Shown piece after piece: positions 1 through 11,945 of a stretch of DNA of 64,000 nucleotides. The notes beneath the pieces are model-generated. The model did not search any database, was not told where the DNA came from, and saw nothing but the letters and a program-made list of their open reading frames with translations. The first letter of the stretch is position 1. Each line of letters starts with the position of its first letter. Source of the DNA: Salvator merianae (taxonomy: Eukaryota; Chordata; Lepidosauria; Squamata; Teiidae); NCBI GenBank assembly GCA_003586115.2, contig QVOM02000021.1:6266119-6330118 (forward strand). Reading direction: 5' to 3'. Made by a program: the position numbers and the translations under genes.

Positions 1-3000
1 CCTCACATGTTCATGCAAGTTACTGCACTGAATGCAATAAGCAAATAAACAAAAACTGAGAAAATAATAATTTTTTTAAAACAAGGTTGCTGGATTTTTT
101 TTGTAGCATGTTTAGTTGCCCAATTGAAGCTTTTTGTTTTAGAAAGGAACACATAAAGCCCTTAATGTTAAGGAGCTTACAAAACAAAAAAACTTGATGT
201 GCTGAATTCCATTCCAATGATGTCACAGTCTGTGTTCAGATGTTCTACAGAATGTTAAACAGAGTACGGATTGTAGACGTTTATATCTGGTGAAATACTG
301 AAGATGGTTTAATTGATTGTTTGACAGCTATAATAAACATAGTAGTAGTAAAGAACTGCAACAGTGTTTTGTATTTCCTTATATTTTATATCCAGTGTAC
401 ACTATTCTTGTCCTTTGGGGACTTAAATGTCTTTAAATGTGTTGAACATAAGCATTAAGGTTAGAAGAAAGTCTGGTTTACCTTCGTGCTTCTTCTCTAA
501 ATACTTCTATTTGAATGCAGGAGCTTTAGTTTCATAAGAACTTATTTCTATATTTAGGATCCTAGATTTTTAATTATCAATTTATGAACAGGTCATACAT
601 CTACTGGTATCACTGATTGTTTGAATATGTGGACTGCACCTTTAAGAAAAGCATTGTATTGATAACTTCTCTTGACATCCGTGACTTTTCACAAATTCCA
701 AAAATGGTGTGCATGAAGTGATTTTCATCATGGTTCTATCTGGATCACCAGGTGGCTTCTTCTACTTGGTTCAGCAAACCATCCGAAAGAGAGTCTGTTG
801 GCTTGCTTCACATCTAAGCCAAAAATTACTCAGTTCAGTTACCTCATCTGGTCCCCAAGGCTGGCCCTCAGATTCTCATCCATATCCTGTCTTTATTGTC
901 ACCTGTATGCATGTTCTGATGCAGGAGAAGCTCTCTTGCTCTTTGTCTCTTTTCAGTGGCTCAGGGTAGGAATCGGACGGGGAAAATGTGCTCTGGTCAC
1001 ACTCTTGGAGTGGTGCACCTCGCCATAATGAGGGAGAGACCACTGACCTTTTCAACTCCATTGCTCAGCACTGGCCCCTCAAGTCTCCTCTTTGGCTTCC
1101 CTTCTCTAATGGCTTTGAACATTGTGGGAATCTTCCTGGGACAGATGATCTTTCTGAAGGGGAAGGAACTGAAATTAACCTTATTTAGGTATTCTGCAGT
1201 CACAGGACACCATTTTACCTCAGTTATCTAGGTGTACTAGAAGCTTCCTTTCTGCACACTGGTGTGGTCCATGGGAACCTCGGACGGGAGGGGAGGGAGG
1301 CTCTTTGAAGGGAGGCTCCTAGTATACTTGCTGGTCTGATATATCAGCTAGTGCAAAATCTTCCTATAACGAGCAATGAGAACATCAGGCTTTTGCAGGT
1401 GAGGTCTTAGCAGCTGAGTTTTAATAGGAATTAACAGTTGCCAAAGCCACTGATTTGGTTTGGGCTGGTATGAGCCAAACATTTGGCAGTCTTTTTACTC
1501 CCAGTCTGAGCCACTAATCATCACTTGATGTTACACTCTAAAAGTGGTAGATGTAAAGGTACGCAGTATCTTTCTAATGTATTTTGCTTGTCAGCTGTAA
1601 AAATACCGCTCTGTGACATATGTGAATATTGTAATCCCAAGTTGGATAAGATATGATTTGCATTCAAATTTGGACAGTTGATGCAACTGTTTAATATACT
1701 GCCTAATAGGCAAGTAAAATGTGAACATATGGTTCATACTGCATCTGTCAGAATGCTCTGGTCTTGTGGTTAATTCTGTGCAGATTGTTTGAAGAAGCTG
1801 CTATATTTAGCTTCTGCTAAATACCTGTTATATATTTCCTGTATGTGGATTTTTATATGAATTAGTCCTTCTTGATGCTAAAAAAGTACCCATAGTCTTC
1901 TTAGTGAATTGCTTAAAAGCATGTTTTAATCATCTTTCGTCTGAATAATTTGAATATGTGTTTTGCCATGTGATTGACTTTCCAATTAGTTAATATGAAT
2001 TCTTATCACTAACGCTTAACTATTAATACTTTTTAATGAACAGTTTGCCTGTATCAGTTTTTTCTTTCTATCCAGTATGGCTGCTCAAAATATTTTACCT
2101 GGATTTAACGTTTTTTTTTGGATGGAGCCTGTTCAAAAAGAAAGATTTAGGGTACTTAGAAAACGCTTGTTTATAGTTTTCAAAAAGTGTATAAAAAATT
2201 CCAGCTCAGTAGCAGGTAGTTGAATTTTTGTTGCTTCAGCTTCCAAGTTAGTGTCCCAATAAGGCAGTTGAAAATAATTCATGTGCTGTACTCACTCACA
2301 AAAATACAATTCTGTCACCCTCTAGTGGTAAACACGAATATTTCGAAAAGACCCAACAGAACTGTTAAAACCATGCTACCTCCCGAAGCCATAGTTCTAG
2401 CCACCTGTCTGCAGAATGTCAAAATGCCAACGTAAAACAACTCATAATGTCCAAAAAATACAAAAAGTAAAAAGTTGTTCAATAATCTTAAGCAGCTTTT
2501 AATGTAAGAAAATAATGTAGAAAGAGTAGGCTGGATTAGGGTTTTAGTATCTGAAGCAGATAATTAGCTTTATGGTTAAAAACATCTTTTAATTCTTTTG
2601 GTTCTTCTTGGTCACTTGAGATTCTCTGCTAACACAGAATATATAATTCTGATTTCTAGTGATAATTTGCACTGGTAGCAATTTAAAGTAGTTGAAAATG
2701 TGGTTCAGCACTTCCAGAAATTTCTTTATAGGATTCCTTTCCTACACTTCCTGCCGTTGAGCATTAAAGATAAATTCAATCTAAGATTATTTTCTCACAA
2801 TTTTGGTTTATCTTTTAAATGCACTTCAGCTTCCATAGGCTATGTAATTCCTGTACAGCTTTTGAAATGTTAACTTCAAGTGGTGAAATACTCTCTTGGA
2901 TCTTTAAAAAAAGTGTTGGCTGCTGATTATACTGTCTAAATAGGTTTGGACTAGTTTGACTGCGTCTTGATTAATCCCTTGCGTAATCTTAATAAATTCC

Positions 3001-3344
3001 CCAGATCCTGAACAGTTGTTAATTTCACATGGCAGGAGGATGTGAATTTGTTCAGCTGTTATCCATATGGTTTTACAGCTCACATTTTGGAATGGTATTA
3101 ATAAAAGCTTTTAAAGTGGTGCTGAAGCAAATATATGTGCTATATGAGTGCTCTTCTGTCCTTTTGATTTCATTTTAGATCTCTGAAATAGTTGAGTATT
3201 TAAAAATTTATTGGTTGATCCTGAGCACATAAATGTCTCCATTTTTTCTTAAGGACCCAACAGAACATACTATATGCAAGTAGGATATAGAACTAAGTTC
3301 TGATTGAAAATAGGTTTTCAGTATGTTCCAAATCTGATTTTTTA

Positions 3345-3560
3345 AAATATTTATTCATTTGCACTTTTATCCTGTCCTGTACCCAAAAATCTCAGGACAG
3401 GTTACTACAGTAAAAACAAAATGTGAAATGCACACACTAAAAAAGGCTGTTTCCTTAGCCAAGGTGCATCTTCACAGCCCTCCTAAAGATGTAAAGTGAA
3501 GATGCCTGACATGCCTCATCATTTAGTGCTGACCTGAAGAGAGGAAATCCCTAAATTTGC
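3345..3560 (-). repeat. L2-type LINE 3' end fragment, reversed
   Basis: After an A/T-rich start, the segment around 3370-3400 carries the phrase for 'cctgtcctgtacccaaaaatctcaggacaggtt' in altered form, the reverse of the conserved L2-type tail seen in plus orientation at 17811 and 20350. The following stretch about a 'ccaaggtgcatcttcacag' motif recurs at 7840-7860. It is old and diverged; the boundaries are approximate. Confidence 0.55.
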
Positions 3561-3629
3561 AAAAGTTTAATTTAAAATTCTGTTTTCAGAGGCAAAATGC
3601 GCTGCACACACACACCGCTGAAAGGAGTT

Positions 3630-3800
3630 TGGAACATAACAATATAAGAAATGTCCTACTGGATCAGACCTGTCCAACTGGTTCAGTATCTTGTTCTCAC
3701 AGTGGCCAGCCAGTTCCTTATGGAGGTCCACAAGCAGGTTATGTTTGCAAATAGTGTTGCAGATAGCCTGTGGTTGTGTCCATGATACTTGATAGATGAA
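3630..3800 (-). repeat. CR1/L3-type LINE 3' end fragment, reversed
   Basis: The text around 3632-3735 (aacataacaatataagaaa, then a 'ggatcagacc' phrase, then 'ctcacagtggccagccag') is the reversed 3' end of a CR1/L3-type LINE. The same end occurs at 4872, 29858, 50683 and, in plus orientation, at 60030-60085. It is a short, 5'-truncated copy. Confidence 0.6.
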
Positions 3801-3909
3801 TGCGTGTATCATAAAATAAACCTTTTAAGGGTAGCAGCCTATTGATTTTTCTGTTTTCAGCCTGAATGGTTGAGTGAAATGACACATATTTTCTCTTTTT
3901 CTTTTGCAG

Positions 3910-3977
3910 TCTCTATTTGTTTAAACTAGGAATAGCTCCACAGATCCAAGATTTGCTGGGGAAGGTAGATTTTACAG
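3910..3977 (+). CDS. IQGAP2: IQGAP2 exon A (end of calponin-homology region)
   Basis: This exon is 68 nt, with acceptor tttgcag and donor gtattt. It enters with one base completing a split codon and leaves with one base of the next. The peptide LYLFKLGIAPQIQDLLGKVD is the conserved IQGAP segment directly after the N-terminal actin-binding calponin-homology domain. It joins to the next exon as VDFT-EEEIS. The upstream exon is not in the window, so this is the first visible exon and not the start of the gene. Confidence 0.93.
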
Positions 3978-4332
3978 GTATTTTAAAACTATTTACAGCT
4001 ATTTTATCTTACTGCCTTCAAATAACATTGTATGCAACAATTTTTCCATATAACCTTGTAATCTTCATTCTGAGGAAAGTGCCATAAAGTAGTGCCATAA
4101 AGAATGTTCTGTACTTAGAGAATGCTTAGTAACAAATCAGTGTAGTTTACTGGCTTTGAATTTAGTTTGACAAGAGAGCTGCAAAAAAAGAATTAAAGGA
4201 ATAATATTCAGAACTCCTCTTCCCTTTACCATGTGTCTGTATTTCTACATGCATTGATCATGTACTAAATTCTAAAGACTTTTATTTATGCTACTGTTCC
4301 CCTCTTTATTTGTTCATCCCCTTCTTAAATAG

Positions 4333-4446
4333 AGGAAGAAATCAGCAACATGCGGAAAGAGTTGGAAAAGTATGGTATACAGATGCCATCATTTAGTAAA
4401 ATTGGAGGCATCCTGGCCAGTGAACTTTCTGTGGATGAAGCAGCAT
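4333..4446 (+). CDS. IQGAP2: IQGAP2 exon B
   Basis: The exon is 114 nt, with acceptor cttaaatag and donor gtaagt. It encodes EEISNMRKELEKYGIQMP, followed by a segment ending GGILASELSVDEAA. This links the calponin-homology region to the first internal repeat; the EKYGIQMP and FSKIGGIL blocks are strongly conserved in IQGAP1 and IQGAP2. The exon ends one base into the Leu codon that starts the next exon. Confidence 0.94.
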
Positions 4447-6802
4447 GTAAGTTGACCTCATCAAATGGATAATGTGTCTGTAGGTTAATTTTACTTTGAC
4501 AGATCAGTTCCCATGTGATAGCTGAAGTTAAAGGCATTTCCTAGACCTTTCCACATGATCCTAAAGTATCCTAAAACCACATCCCCTATACAGTTATCCC
4601 TCATTATTCATGAAGGTTAAGTTCTTAGAAGATTTCATGGATATGAGCTTTACAGATGTTAGGAACCTATGGGAAAACAGGCATTAGGGAAGCTGTGCTT
4701 CAAATATATGGGAAGACTGCACACATTATTGCCAAACAGATGAAAGTGACTTTTGAATGACAAAATTTTAAAAAATTGAAAAAGCAAAGTTAAATAAATG
4801 TGGCCACTGGTTTGAGGTGAACTGAAGATTAAGTGCTGTGTGCATAGGGATTCCAGTCATGCATCAAAGGAAGATCATAAGAACATAAGAGGAACCTTGC
4901 CTGGATCAGGCTGCAGCCCATCTAGTCCAGCATCCTATATCACATAGTGGCCCACCAGTTGCTTCTGGTCACTCTCAAGCAGAAGACAAAAGCAAAACTC
5001 TCACCTGCTCTCAGTGCCCTGCAAATGACCTTCCTGACTCTCCAACTGGAGGCAGTACCTAGCATCCATTCTAGTAGCCACTGATACACTTGTCCTCCAT
5101 GAATATGTCTACCCCTTTCCAGAAGTTATCCTAGCTGGCTGCTGTCACCACTTATTCTGGTAGTAAATTCCACAGACTGATGACCTGTTGGGTGAAAATA
5201 TATTTTTCCTTGTCGGTCCTAACTCTCCTGCCCATCAGCTTCATAGAGTGCTTCCTGGTCTAGTGATCCTCCAACAAAGCAGCCAAAATGAACGATATCC
5301 TTGGAGGACAAAATTAAGGTCCTCAACATGATCTGTAGAAGGGTCAAGAAGATATGCATATGCCTAATGTGAGGCAATGCTAGCCTGCTGGAGACTTTAT
5401 GAAGAAGGGACAAGATGGCATGCACCATTGTAGAAGGCTGCCTATTTATAGATTCTGTGCCAGAGGAGAAAGAGGGCTTCTCCTGGCATCTGGATGATCT
5501 AATGTTTCACTAGTCACATATGAAATCTTGCTTTAGTTTCTCAACATCACCTGCAGTCTAGAGAGGCTCTGGAAGGTGCTGCAGTGGACTACAGTTTCCT
5601 GCAGCAGGAGAAAGATGATCCAAAGGCAAATGACCTCAGGGCTCTTCTGGAAGGGTACTCATCTGCAGGTTCTCTACCAAGGGGGGAATGTAGTCTTAGA
5701 CAGCTGCATGGCACACTCTCTTGGGCATCCAGATGATGACATTTGTAGCCATTCATGTGTGCCTGCCAAAACCAATGTCCTCTCCAATTCTCCTGGGCAC
5801 TAATACCACATTCCTCAGATTGATGGGAGAGGCTACAAAAGCCACTGGCCCAGGAGCAAATGGAGTGGGAGGACTCGGGACCCAAGGTAAGAGCACACTA
5901 ATTATGGCAGAGATTGGCCTGTCCATCACTGCAAGGTGCTTCTGAGCTGGCTGAAGAAACACCTTCATGGCTTTCTGCTGCTCCAAATGGGCTGAAGCTC
6001 CCAGAAAGGCCTTAAACCCACATCAGAGTCCTAGACATCTTTTGTTTGCTCATGAATATGTATGCCACAGGTAATGCAAAACTTGTGATTAAAATAACCA
6101 CCACAGATCATAAAAGATGATCGTATAGAAATAGAACTTTAAGCATACAAAATACTTTATTGTGAAAACTGTACAGACCAGAGGACAGCTGACTCCCTCT
6201 GTCCTTTTGAAGGCAACCTGTGAACTTTTGATATCTACAGTTGATGGTTGGGAAAATGGTTGAAAGCTTCAGTTCTGCCCACCTAAATTAACTACCTGTG
6301 CATACTGCTTCATGAACCAGTTGGAGAGAACAGAACTGAGACATTCTCTCTTGCTGCCACTAATCTCATGATCCTGATTCATAAGCTGTGACTGGTGCTT
6401 ATGGCAGTTCAGAGCTGCTGACAATTTAAGCACTGTGTTTGTATACTATGGCAATGTGAATGAGTGTCATATCTGATCTGAGAAATTCTGGGTTGTTTCA
6501 CTCCAAACAAGCCACACTGTGGAGGCTGCTTTTGTTCATGGCTTCCCAATTATGGTTTGGTCCAGACAAGGTAAATATTAATTTCTGGTTCTGTGCTAGG
6601 GAAGAGTAGGCAAAATGAGATCAGTTTGTTTTAGCAGTACAGTTTGTTGTTTCCTTTATTCAAACCTGTGCTGTGTGAAAACGTAGATAGCTCTGAGAAT
6701 GAAATATTGCATGATCAGTAGAATTACTGAAGGAGTAAAAGTGTCAGAGTTTGATTTCAAATTTGGCAAATATTTTAAATAATGCCCTGCTGTGTTTTTC
6801 AG
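4447..6802 (+). other. IQGAP2 intron B
   Basis: This intron of about 2.36 kb holds the reversed CR1/L3-type fragment at 4872-5240 and perhaps older material up to about 5450. No exon, RNA gene or conserved motif was recognised in 5450-6800. Confidence 0.6.
4872..5240 (-). repeat. CR1/L3-type LINE 3' end, reversed
   Basis: On the minus strand this reads as the C-terminal part of a CR1-like ORF2 followed by its 3' end. Signs are the 'cacccaacaggtcatcagtc' / 'tggaatttacta' region (reverse of about 5150-5190) and the terminal block that becomes 'ataagaacataagaggaacc' on the plus strand at 4878-4897. The same layout is seen in plus orientation at 59690-60085. The copy is 5' truncated and has no open frame. 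Confidence 0.72.
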
Positions 6803-6981
6803 TGCATGCTGCAGTAATTGCAATCAATGAAGCCATTGATAAGGGAGTTGCAGAACAAACTGTCAAAACACTGAAAAATCCAAATGCTATGTTAGTCAAT
6901 GTGGATGATAATCTTGCCCATGCATACCAGAAAGAACTTTCAGAAGCTAAAAAGAGAAAAGAAGAGAATGCACGGCTGAAG
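6803..6981 (+). CDS. IQGAP2: IQGAP2 exon C (internal repeat 1)
   Basis: The exon is 179 nt, with acceptor tttttcag and donor gtactc. With one base carried in, it encodes exactly 60 codons beginning LHAAVIAINEAIDKG and including LKNPNAMLVNVDDN and YQKELSEAKK. This is the first of the IQGAP internal repeats. The pattern AV-x-x-INEAID-x-G, then a Leu/Pro-rich centre, then YQ-x-x-L-x-x-AK returns in the exons at 9209, 16103, 20934 and 47053, with a looser match at 17412. The repeats form the helical, dimer-promoting middle of IQGAP proteins. Confidence 0.94.
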
Positions 6982-7518
6982 GTACTCGGATGGATGGTTT
7001 TATTTAACTGTTTTATTTAACTGAAATGAATTCCATTTCAGGTAACTGCTAGAAACAAAGCCCCTTTGCCTTGCCTTAATTTGCTATTACAGTCATCCGG
7101 ATGAATTGTGAATTACTCAGAAATACACAACGTACTTCTTTACTGATACATGACAATTCTAAAACTTGGGCTTGTAAACATGATCGTTTTATGACAGTGT
7201 TGTTCCCGATAAGGAAGTCCTTGGTAAAGAATCTGCTGGGGAAAACTGAAAGCACTTTTGACGTTATAACCAATGTATTATTAGTTGAGTTGAAATATAT
7301 AGAACTTTGACCCTGATGTCTTCAAGAATTTGTAGTACTGACAAAAGCCTTGGAAACTTGTGTTCCAGCTTCCAGGCCAGTTTCATTGGGCACTTGGAAT
7401 TCAGAATTAAAAACAGTTTTAAAATCTTAGAATGGAATATTCAGTCCATTGCTCCCTTTTTAAACCCACATAGGAGTATTCATCACATAGATATGTAATC
7501 ATCTCCCTGGTAGAGTTC

Positions 7519-7553
7519 GCACACACAGACACACACGCAGCCCCCCCCCCCCC
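7519..7553 (+). repeat. CA-rich tract ending in a 13-C run
   Basis: A short CA-rich stretch with interruptions is followed by thirteen consecutive C residues (7541-7553). This is a simple sequence repeat, prone to length error. Confidence 0.85.
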
Positions 7554-7779
7554 AAAGTACTAACAATCAGTTGGGTTCTCTTCACTTAATGGAAGCCCAT
7601 TAAAAATTAAAGTCAAGCTGAGCAAAAAACAAGGGCTAATAAGTATTTTTTTTATCAGTAGGTGATGCTGTAATCGCCATGGTAGTCAAGGGTTTGCAAT
7701 GCTGTGTCAGTTGGGATCCTGACTACCACAGTGCCTGCATTTTTATCTCTCTCTGTTGTCTCTCTCTCCCTATCTACAT

Positions 7780-8120
7780 AGAGAGAGTGTCTGCGTGGGG
7801 AAGGGGATGCTTTTCCCTCAGCCAAAGGCCAGGATAAAGAGGTGCATCTTCACCAGTCATTTGAATATGTACAATGAGGGTACCTGACACATCTCAGAGG
7901 GGAGATGAGAATGCCCTGCCGTATATCCCTGATCCTGTAACTACTGAAGGGGTGGCATCTAGTGCTGCATCGTTTGCTGGCGTATGCTTTTTCTGTCCCT
8001 CGGAATTACTTTCCCTTACAATGAAGAAACCCCAACTGATCATCAGTATTTGGTCCAGGCGTGAGCTCTTAGTATTTTTCTGGGGGTAATTGGCCCATAG
8101 TGGCCAGGTGGGCAATGCCT
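7780..8120 (-). repeat. L2-type LINE 3' region fragment, reversed
   Basis: The stretch resembles the one at 3450-3560: 'agccaaaggccaggataaag' leads into 'ggtgcatcttcaccagtca', and then comes a 'tgcctgacac'-like block. The similarity was judged by eye only; boundaries are rough. Confidence 0.45.
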
Positions 8121-8634
8121 ACTATAGCATGTATCACAGACCCTAAAGTTGCATTCCTTCTCCCCTTGTTACAATCCAGGGAGAGAGAGAGCCTGCATAC
8201 ATTCCAGGGCAAAACTAAGTCACCCCTTATTTAGCAAGTCACGTGGATATGGACAGGGCTGCACTTTTGAAGGGATGCTCTTGCATTTAGACCTAACTGT
8301 TGCCTTCTGTTACTTGCCCTGGTCTATGAAGCTACCACTGGGCACTGGCTACCACTGTTGTAATTATATGGCATGCTTCAGTACCTCTTCTCATTGCTTC
8401 AGTTAAATGGCTTGCTTCTTCACGTTATATGGATGGTTTTGCTTTAGTTAAGAAGGATTTTAAAATAAAATCCAAAATTGAATTAAACAGGATTTTCACT
8501 ATATCACATTGTGACTCCTTTTGAAAGTTGCTCTCTCTACAGAAATCTCTGTGTGTGTGCACAGATATTGTCCCCATCTTGAAACCAACCGTACCTGAAT
8601 TGAAATGGTTCAGTAATGATGTTGTTGCTTTTAG

Positions 8635-8722
8635 AATGGCTCAGTTTTAGAGGAGGAAAGAGATGTCTATGAAGAGTTGCTGACGCAAGCTGAAATCCAG
8701 GGAAACATCAATAAGGTCAACA
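8635..8722 (+). CDS. IQGAP2: IQGAP2 exon D
   Basis: The exon is 88 nt, with acceptor ttgcttttag and donor gtgagt. It encodes NGSVLEEERDVYEELLTQAE followed by IQGNINKVN and leaves one base over. The blocks DVYEELLTQAEIQGN and INKVN are highly conserved across IQGAPs and act as the linker between internal repeats. Confidence 0.94.
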
Positions 8723-9208
8723 GTGAGTAGTCTTCACTTCTTGTGAAACTTGGGAGTTATGTAGGCAGCCTTAATCCTTCTGGAAAACCTACACTGTAGT
8801 TTCGTAGTGCTCAGATTTGTTTTGTATCTGTAAAGCAGGCATGTGTTAGTGGCTCAGCAGCTTTATGTGATTCTTTGGGAAATGTATATCTATTATATTA
8901 CTGGACTTGGGTGAAAGTATTTCTTGGTCTTTGCATTCCTGATAACAGCCGACTCATTAATCTGGCAACATCTATTTAACTTGCTTTTCCGCCCCTCTTC
9001 TGCTGGCTGTGAAATAACTGTAAATTTTGACCCCTCTTACACATTGCATTTCACCCTCTGGCCTTTAGACTTAAGAAGGTATTGATTGTATCCGAACATG
9101 CTTGTCCAAATAGATTTCCTTTGAGCTTCTGTGAAAAACTGTGTGTGAGGGAGCAAAGAAACTTATTCAGGATATCTCTGCTGTCTGTAAGCGATGTTTT
9201 CCTTTCAG
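8723..9208 (+). other. IQGAP2 intron D
   Basis: This is a short intron of 486 bp. I see nothing in it beyond splice signals; the polypyrimidine run before the acceptor is tgttttcctttcag. Confidence 0.6.
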
Positions 9209-9372
9209 TTCACGTAGCGTTAGTCCAAGTGAACGAGGCTATTGACAGGCAAGATGAAGTGGCACTGAAATTAGGTTTGAACAATCCTGCTCTGAGCTTG
9301 CTTGAAGTTCTGCCGCAAAATTCCTCCTGGTACCTAACACAGTTATTTGATTCTAAAGAGCAGAGAACACAG
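9209..9372 (+). CDS. IQGAP2: IQGAP2 exon E (internal repeat 2)
   Basis: The exon is 164 nt, with acceptor cctttcag and donor gtaact. With one base carried in it gives 55 codons: IHVALVQVNEAIDRQDEVAL, then LNNPALSLLEVLPQNSSWYL and TQLFDSKEQRTQ. It matches the second IQGAP internal repeat. The terminal YQ-x-x-L-x-x-AK motif is replaced here by WYLTQLFDSK, as is usual for this repeat in the family. Confidence 0.93.
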
Positions 9373-9800
9373 GTAACTGAATGTAAGATGCTAGCGTGAC
9401 ACCTTAAGTTTGCCTTAACTTTGTTAGTATTAACATATGGTTTCAGTATAATCTGTGGCCCTCTAATGAATAACTTAGAAGCTTGCAAAATGTATTTCAC
9501 AATGCACTTCTTATTTCAACAGAACTGAGCACTATGTACTTTCTATAACTAGAATATGAAACCTATTTTGAAAACAAATATTTGAGTGCAAAAAGCTACT
9601 TGTCCAAATAAATGTTTATGGGCTGTACCTTTGTGAAAGCACTTAAAAATAGTTAAAAGTGGGGCGAACCTGCCCTCTTGATGGTGTCCCTGGAGCTGAT
9701 CTTCAGCCAGCTATGCTAACCATGCTGTAATATATATATAATTCATTTTAGCCTTTAATTTAAAAATTGTAATGAAGCGTCTTTCTTCCTCATCTGTTAG
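9373..9800 (+). other. IQGAP2 intron E
   Basis: This is a 428-bp AT-rich intron with no recognised element. Confidence 0.6.
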
Positions 9801-9888
9801 ATAGCAGGGGTCCCAATTATGCTCAGCAGAAATGAGATACAGAGTGAAATTAGTATGGCCAATGAGGAAGCAGATTCTCACAAATTTA
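9801..9888 (+). CDS. IQGAP2: IQGAP2 exon F
   Basis: The exon is 88 nt, with acceptor catctgttag and donor gtgagt. It encodes IAGVPIMLSRNEIQSEISMA, then NEEADSHKF and one spare base. This stretch is less conserved between IQGAP paralogues than its neighbours. Support comes mainly from the splice signals, the correct phase on both sides, and the open frame. It occupies the place of the linker that sits between repeats 2 and 3. Confidence 0.82.
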
Positions 9889-11305
9889 GTGAGTAAATTA
9901 TTCTTCCTTTTCACTTGCACGTTCACCACATGGTTAATCTTAAGAAGGAGTATTGGAATGGTGGTTCTTGCAAGCTTCATGCACAGTACTTTGTTTTGTC
10001 ACTTTGGAGAGATGTCATCATTACCAAACTACAATATTTTATTTTTTCTAGGATCATAGTCTTATTTGTTCTTTCATCCATTCAGTGCATTCAGCAGCAT
10101 GGGTGAGAACCATGTGGCCTTCAGAAGTCCATAGAATCTAAGTTCCATAACTTAACCAAAATGGCATTCAGTGAACACCTGGGGACTGCATATTCCATAT
10201 TCCTACTGCATGGTCTTCAGAATGGAATTTGCTGTATTTTTTGCCATAGAAGACCTACTTAAAAAAAAATATATCCTAAAATCACCCTGCATTCTATTTT
10301 TTAATTTTTTTCCCCTGAATGTTCCTTGCCAAATTACAAGTGTGTGTTAGATGCCAGTGCGTCTTACAGGGTGTGAAATATGGTATCTACACGTGACTCA
10401 TTCACTTCATATTCATCAAACCTGTTCTGAACTTCAGTTTAGCAGTAGCGACAAACATTAAAGTAACTAAGTGCACATTTATTTAAGGGGGTTCTAAATT
10501 TTCAGCCACATTTCTTTCATTTGCTTTCCTGTATTTCTGAAATGATGGAAATTATCCTGGAGGTATTGAGCTTTGCATGTGCTTTCATATTCATGCTTTC
10601 TGTGGCTTAACTTAACAACAATTTATCACTCCATTTCAGTTTATTGGACTAACAGCTATTTGCTTGCTTGCTTATGCAAAAATTTATCTTGGGCCAGTGT
10701 GTATTTTGTGTGCTGAATCATTATATATCTATTTTAAAAGCCTTATTTCACTATTTGAGTATTTGTAAGTTGGATCTTAAAGTATTGATTGAAGGAAGCC
10801 ATTCAGTTATATGAATCCTGAAGCTTATAGTCTAGATGTTTAGCTATTGTTAGTATCTTCTTTAGCCTATATAATTTTTTTGCTTATTTGAAATATATCT
10901 ATACATATATAGCACTTTGTGAGGCAGCAACAAACTGTAAAACATGGAGACTAAGTCATTAAAACACCTAGGAAGAAAAAAAAGTTGTTTCTTTGGCTGC
11001 GTTTATGTACTTCATGGCTGGAAGATAGTACAGAAAAGGCCCTATAATGGCATTGGGTAAAATCATCCTAGCCCCATGATCTACACAGAAAACAAACAAC
11101 CAGGCTCTTATTCAGTCCCACTATCTCTCATCAGTGTGTTCCAAAAAGCTCTGCTGATATTACATAGCCTCTTAGTTACTTCATATAACGGTGCCAGTTT
11201 CATGTGCAGTTACGCTTTCCATAACACTGTGATTCAGTTTCTGCAAACTATTGCATAGTGCAAAATGGTCTATGTGAGTAATTGATGCCTTTGGTAAACC
11301 AGAGC

Positions 11306-11391
11306 CTAGGGAGACCAGGGACCATTGGAAACTAGTGGTGCTATGGAGGGGAGACCAGGGACTAGGGGAAACAGTGGTACCATGGAGGGGA
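11306..11391 (+). repeat. Imperfect two-copy tandem repeat (about 40 bp unit)
   Basis: A unit starting 'gagaccaggga' and ending 'atggagggg' occurs twice in a row. The second copy has a few substitutions (catt/cta-type changes). The pair lies directly upstream of the CR1 fragment and is probably a local duplication. Confidence 0.7.
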
Positions 11392-11431
11392 AATCAAGTC
11401 TACTGGTACATGCTGATGGCACACAGAGGCC

Positions 11432-11938
11432 AACGAATTATCCCTCTTTATTCTACCTTGGTCAGACCTTTAAAAAAGACATTGACAAACTGGGGCAAGT
11501 TCAGAGGAGGGCTACTAAAATGGTGAGTGGTCTGCTAACCATGTCCTATGAGGAACGATTAAAGGATCTAGGAATGTTTAGCTTGCAGAAGAGAAGACTG
11601 AGAGGAGACATGATAGCTGTTTTCAAGCATCTGAAGCGCTGTCACAGTGCAAAGGGATTGGCCCTATTCTCATGTACATAAGAAGGAAGGACTAGAAACA
11701 ATGGGATGAAGCTTCAAGGGCGTAGATATAGACTAGATATTAGAAAAAGCTTTGTGACAGTAAGGGTGATCAGTCAATGGAATAGGTTGCCACAGGAGGT
11801 GGTGAGCTCTCCGCTGGAGGTCTTCAAGCAGAAGCTGGACAGACTTCTGCCTGGGATGGTTTAGTGAATCCTGTATTGAGCAGGGGATTGGACTCGATTA
11901 CCCTGGAGGTCCCTTCCAACTCTGTGATTCTATGATAA
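11432..11938 (+). mobile_element. CR1 LINE, 5'-truncated copy
   Basis: The copy aligns by eye with the last part of the near-intact CR1 at 43485-44024, from 'attatccctct' onward. It retains peptides such as [20 protein letters not shown] and [15 protein letters not shown], then the 3' end 'ggtcccttccaactctgtga' and a 'ttctatgat' tail. Compared with the longer copy it lacks about 36 bp just after 'tggtcagacc', where the intact element encodes HLEYCVQFWAPQ. Frames are broken after 11681. It is a dead-on-arrival insertion in the same direction as IQGAP2. Confidence 0.9.
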
Positions 11939-11945
11939 TTCCTTA

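Larger units (their letters stand above)
1..3909 (+). other. IQGAP2 intron (5' part outside window)
   Basis: I see no exon in this stretch. The exon that would precede the one at 3910 should encode the end of the calponin-homology domain, and no match was found. Repeat remnants lie at 3345-3560 and 3630-3800. The segment 700-1330, which includes a G-rich patch near 1280-1320, could be an old repeat but was not assigned. The rest is AT-rich and unremarkable. Confidence 0.6.
6982..8634 (+). other. IQGAP2 intron C
   Basis: The intron contains a CA-rich and 13-C run at 7519-7553 and an L2-like reversed fragment around 7780-8120. No exon was recognised here. Confidence 0.6.

Noticed and set aside
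5576..5986. Several open frames of 74-98 codons
   Set aside because: They overlap on both strands, have no recognisable domain, and lie in an intron next to an old LINE fragment.
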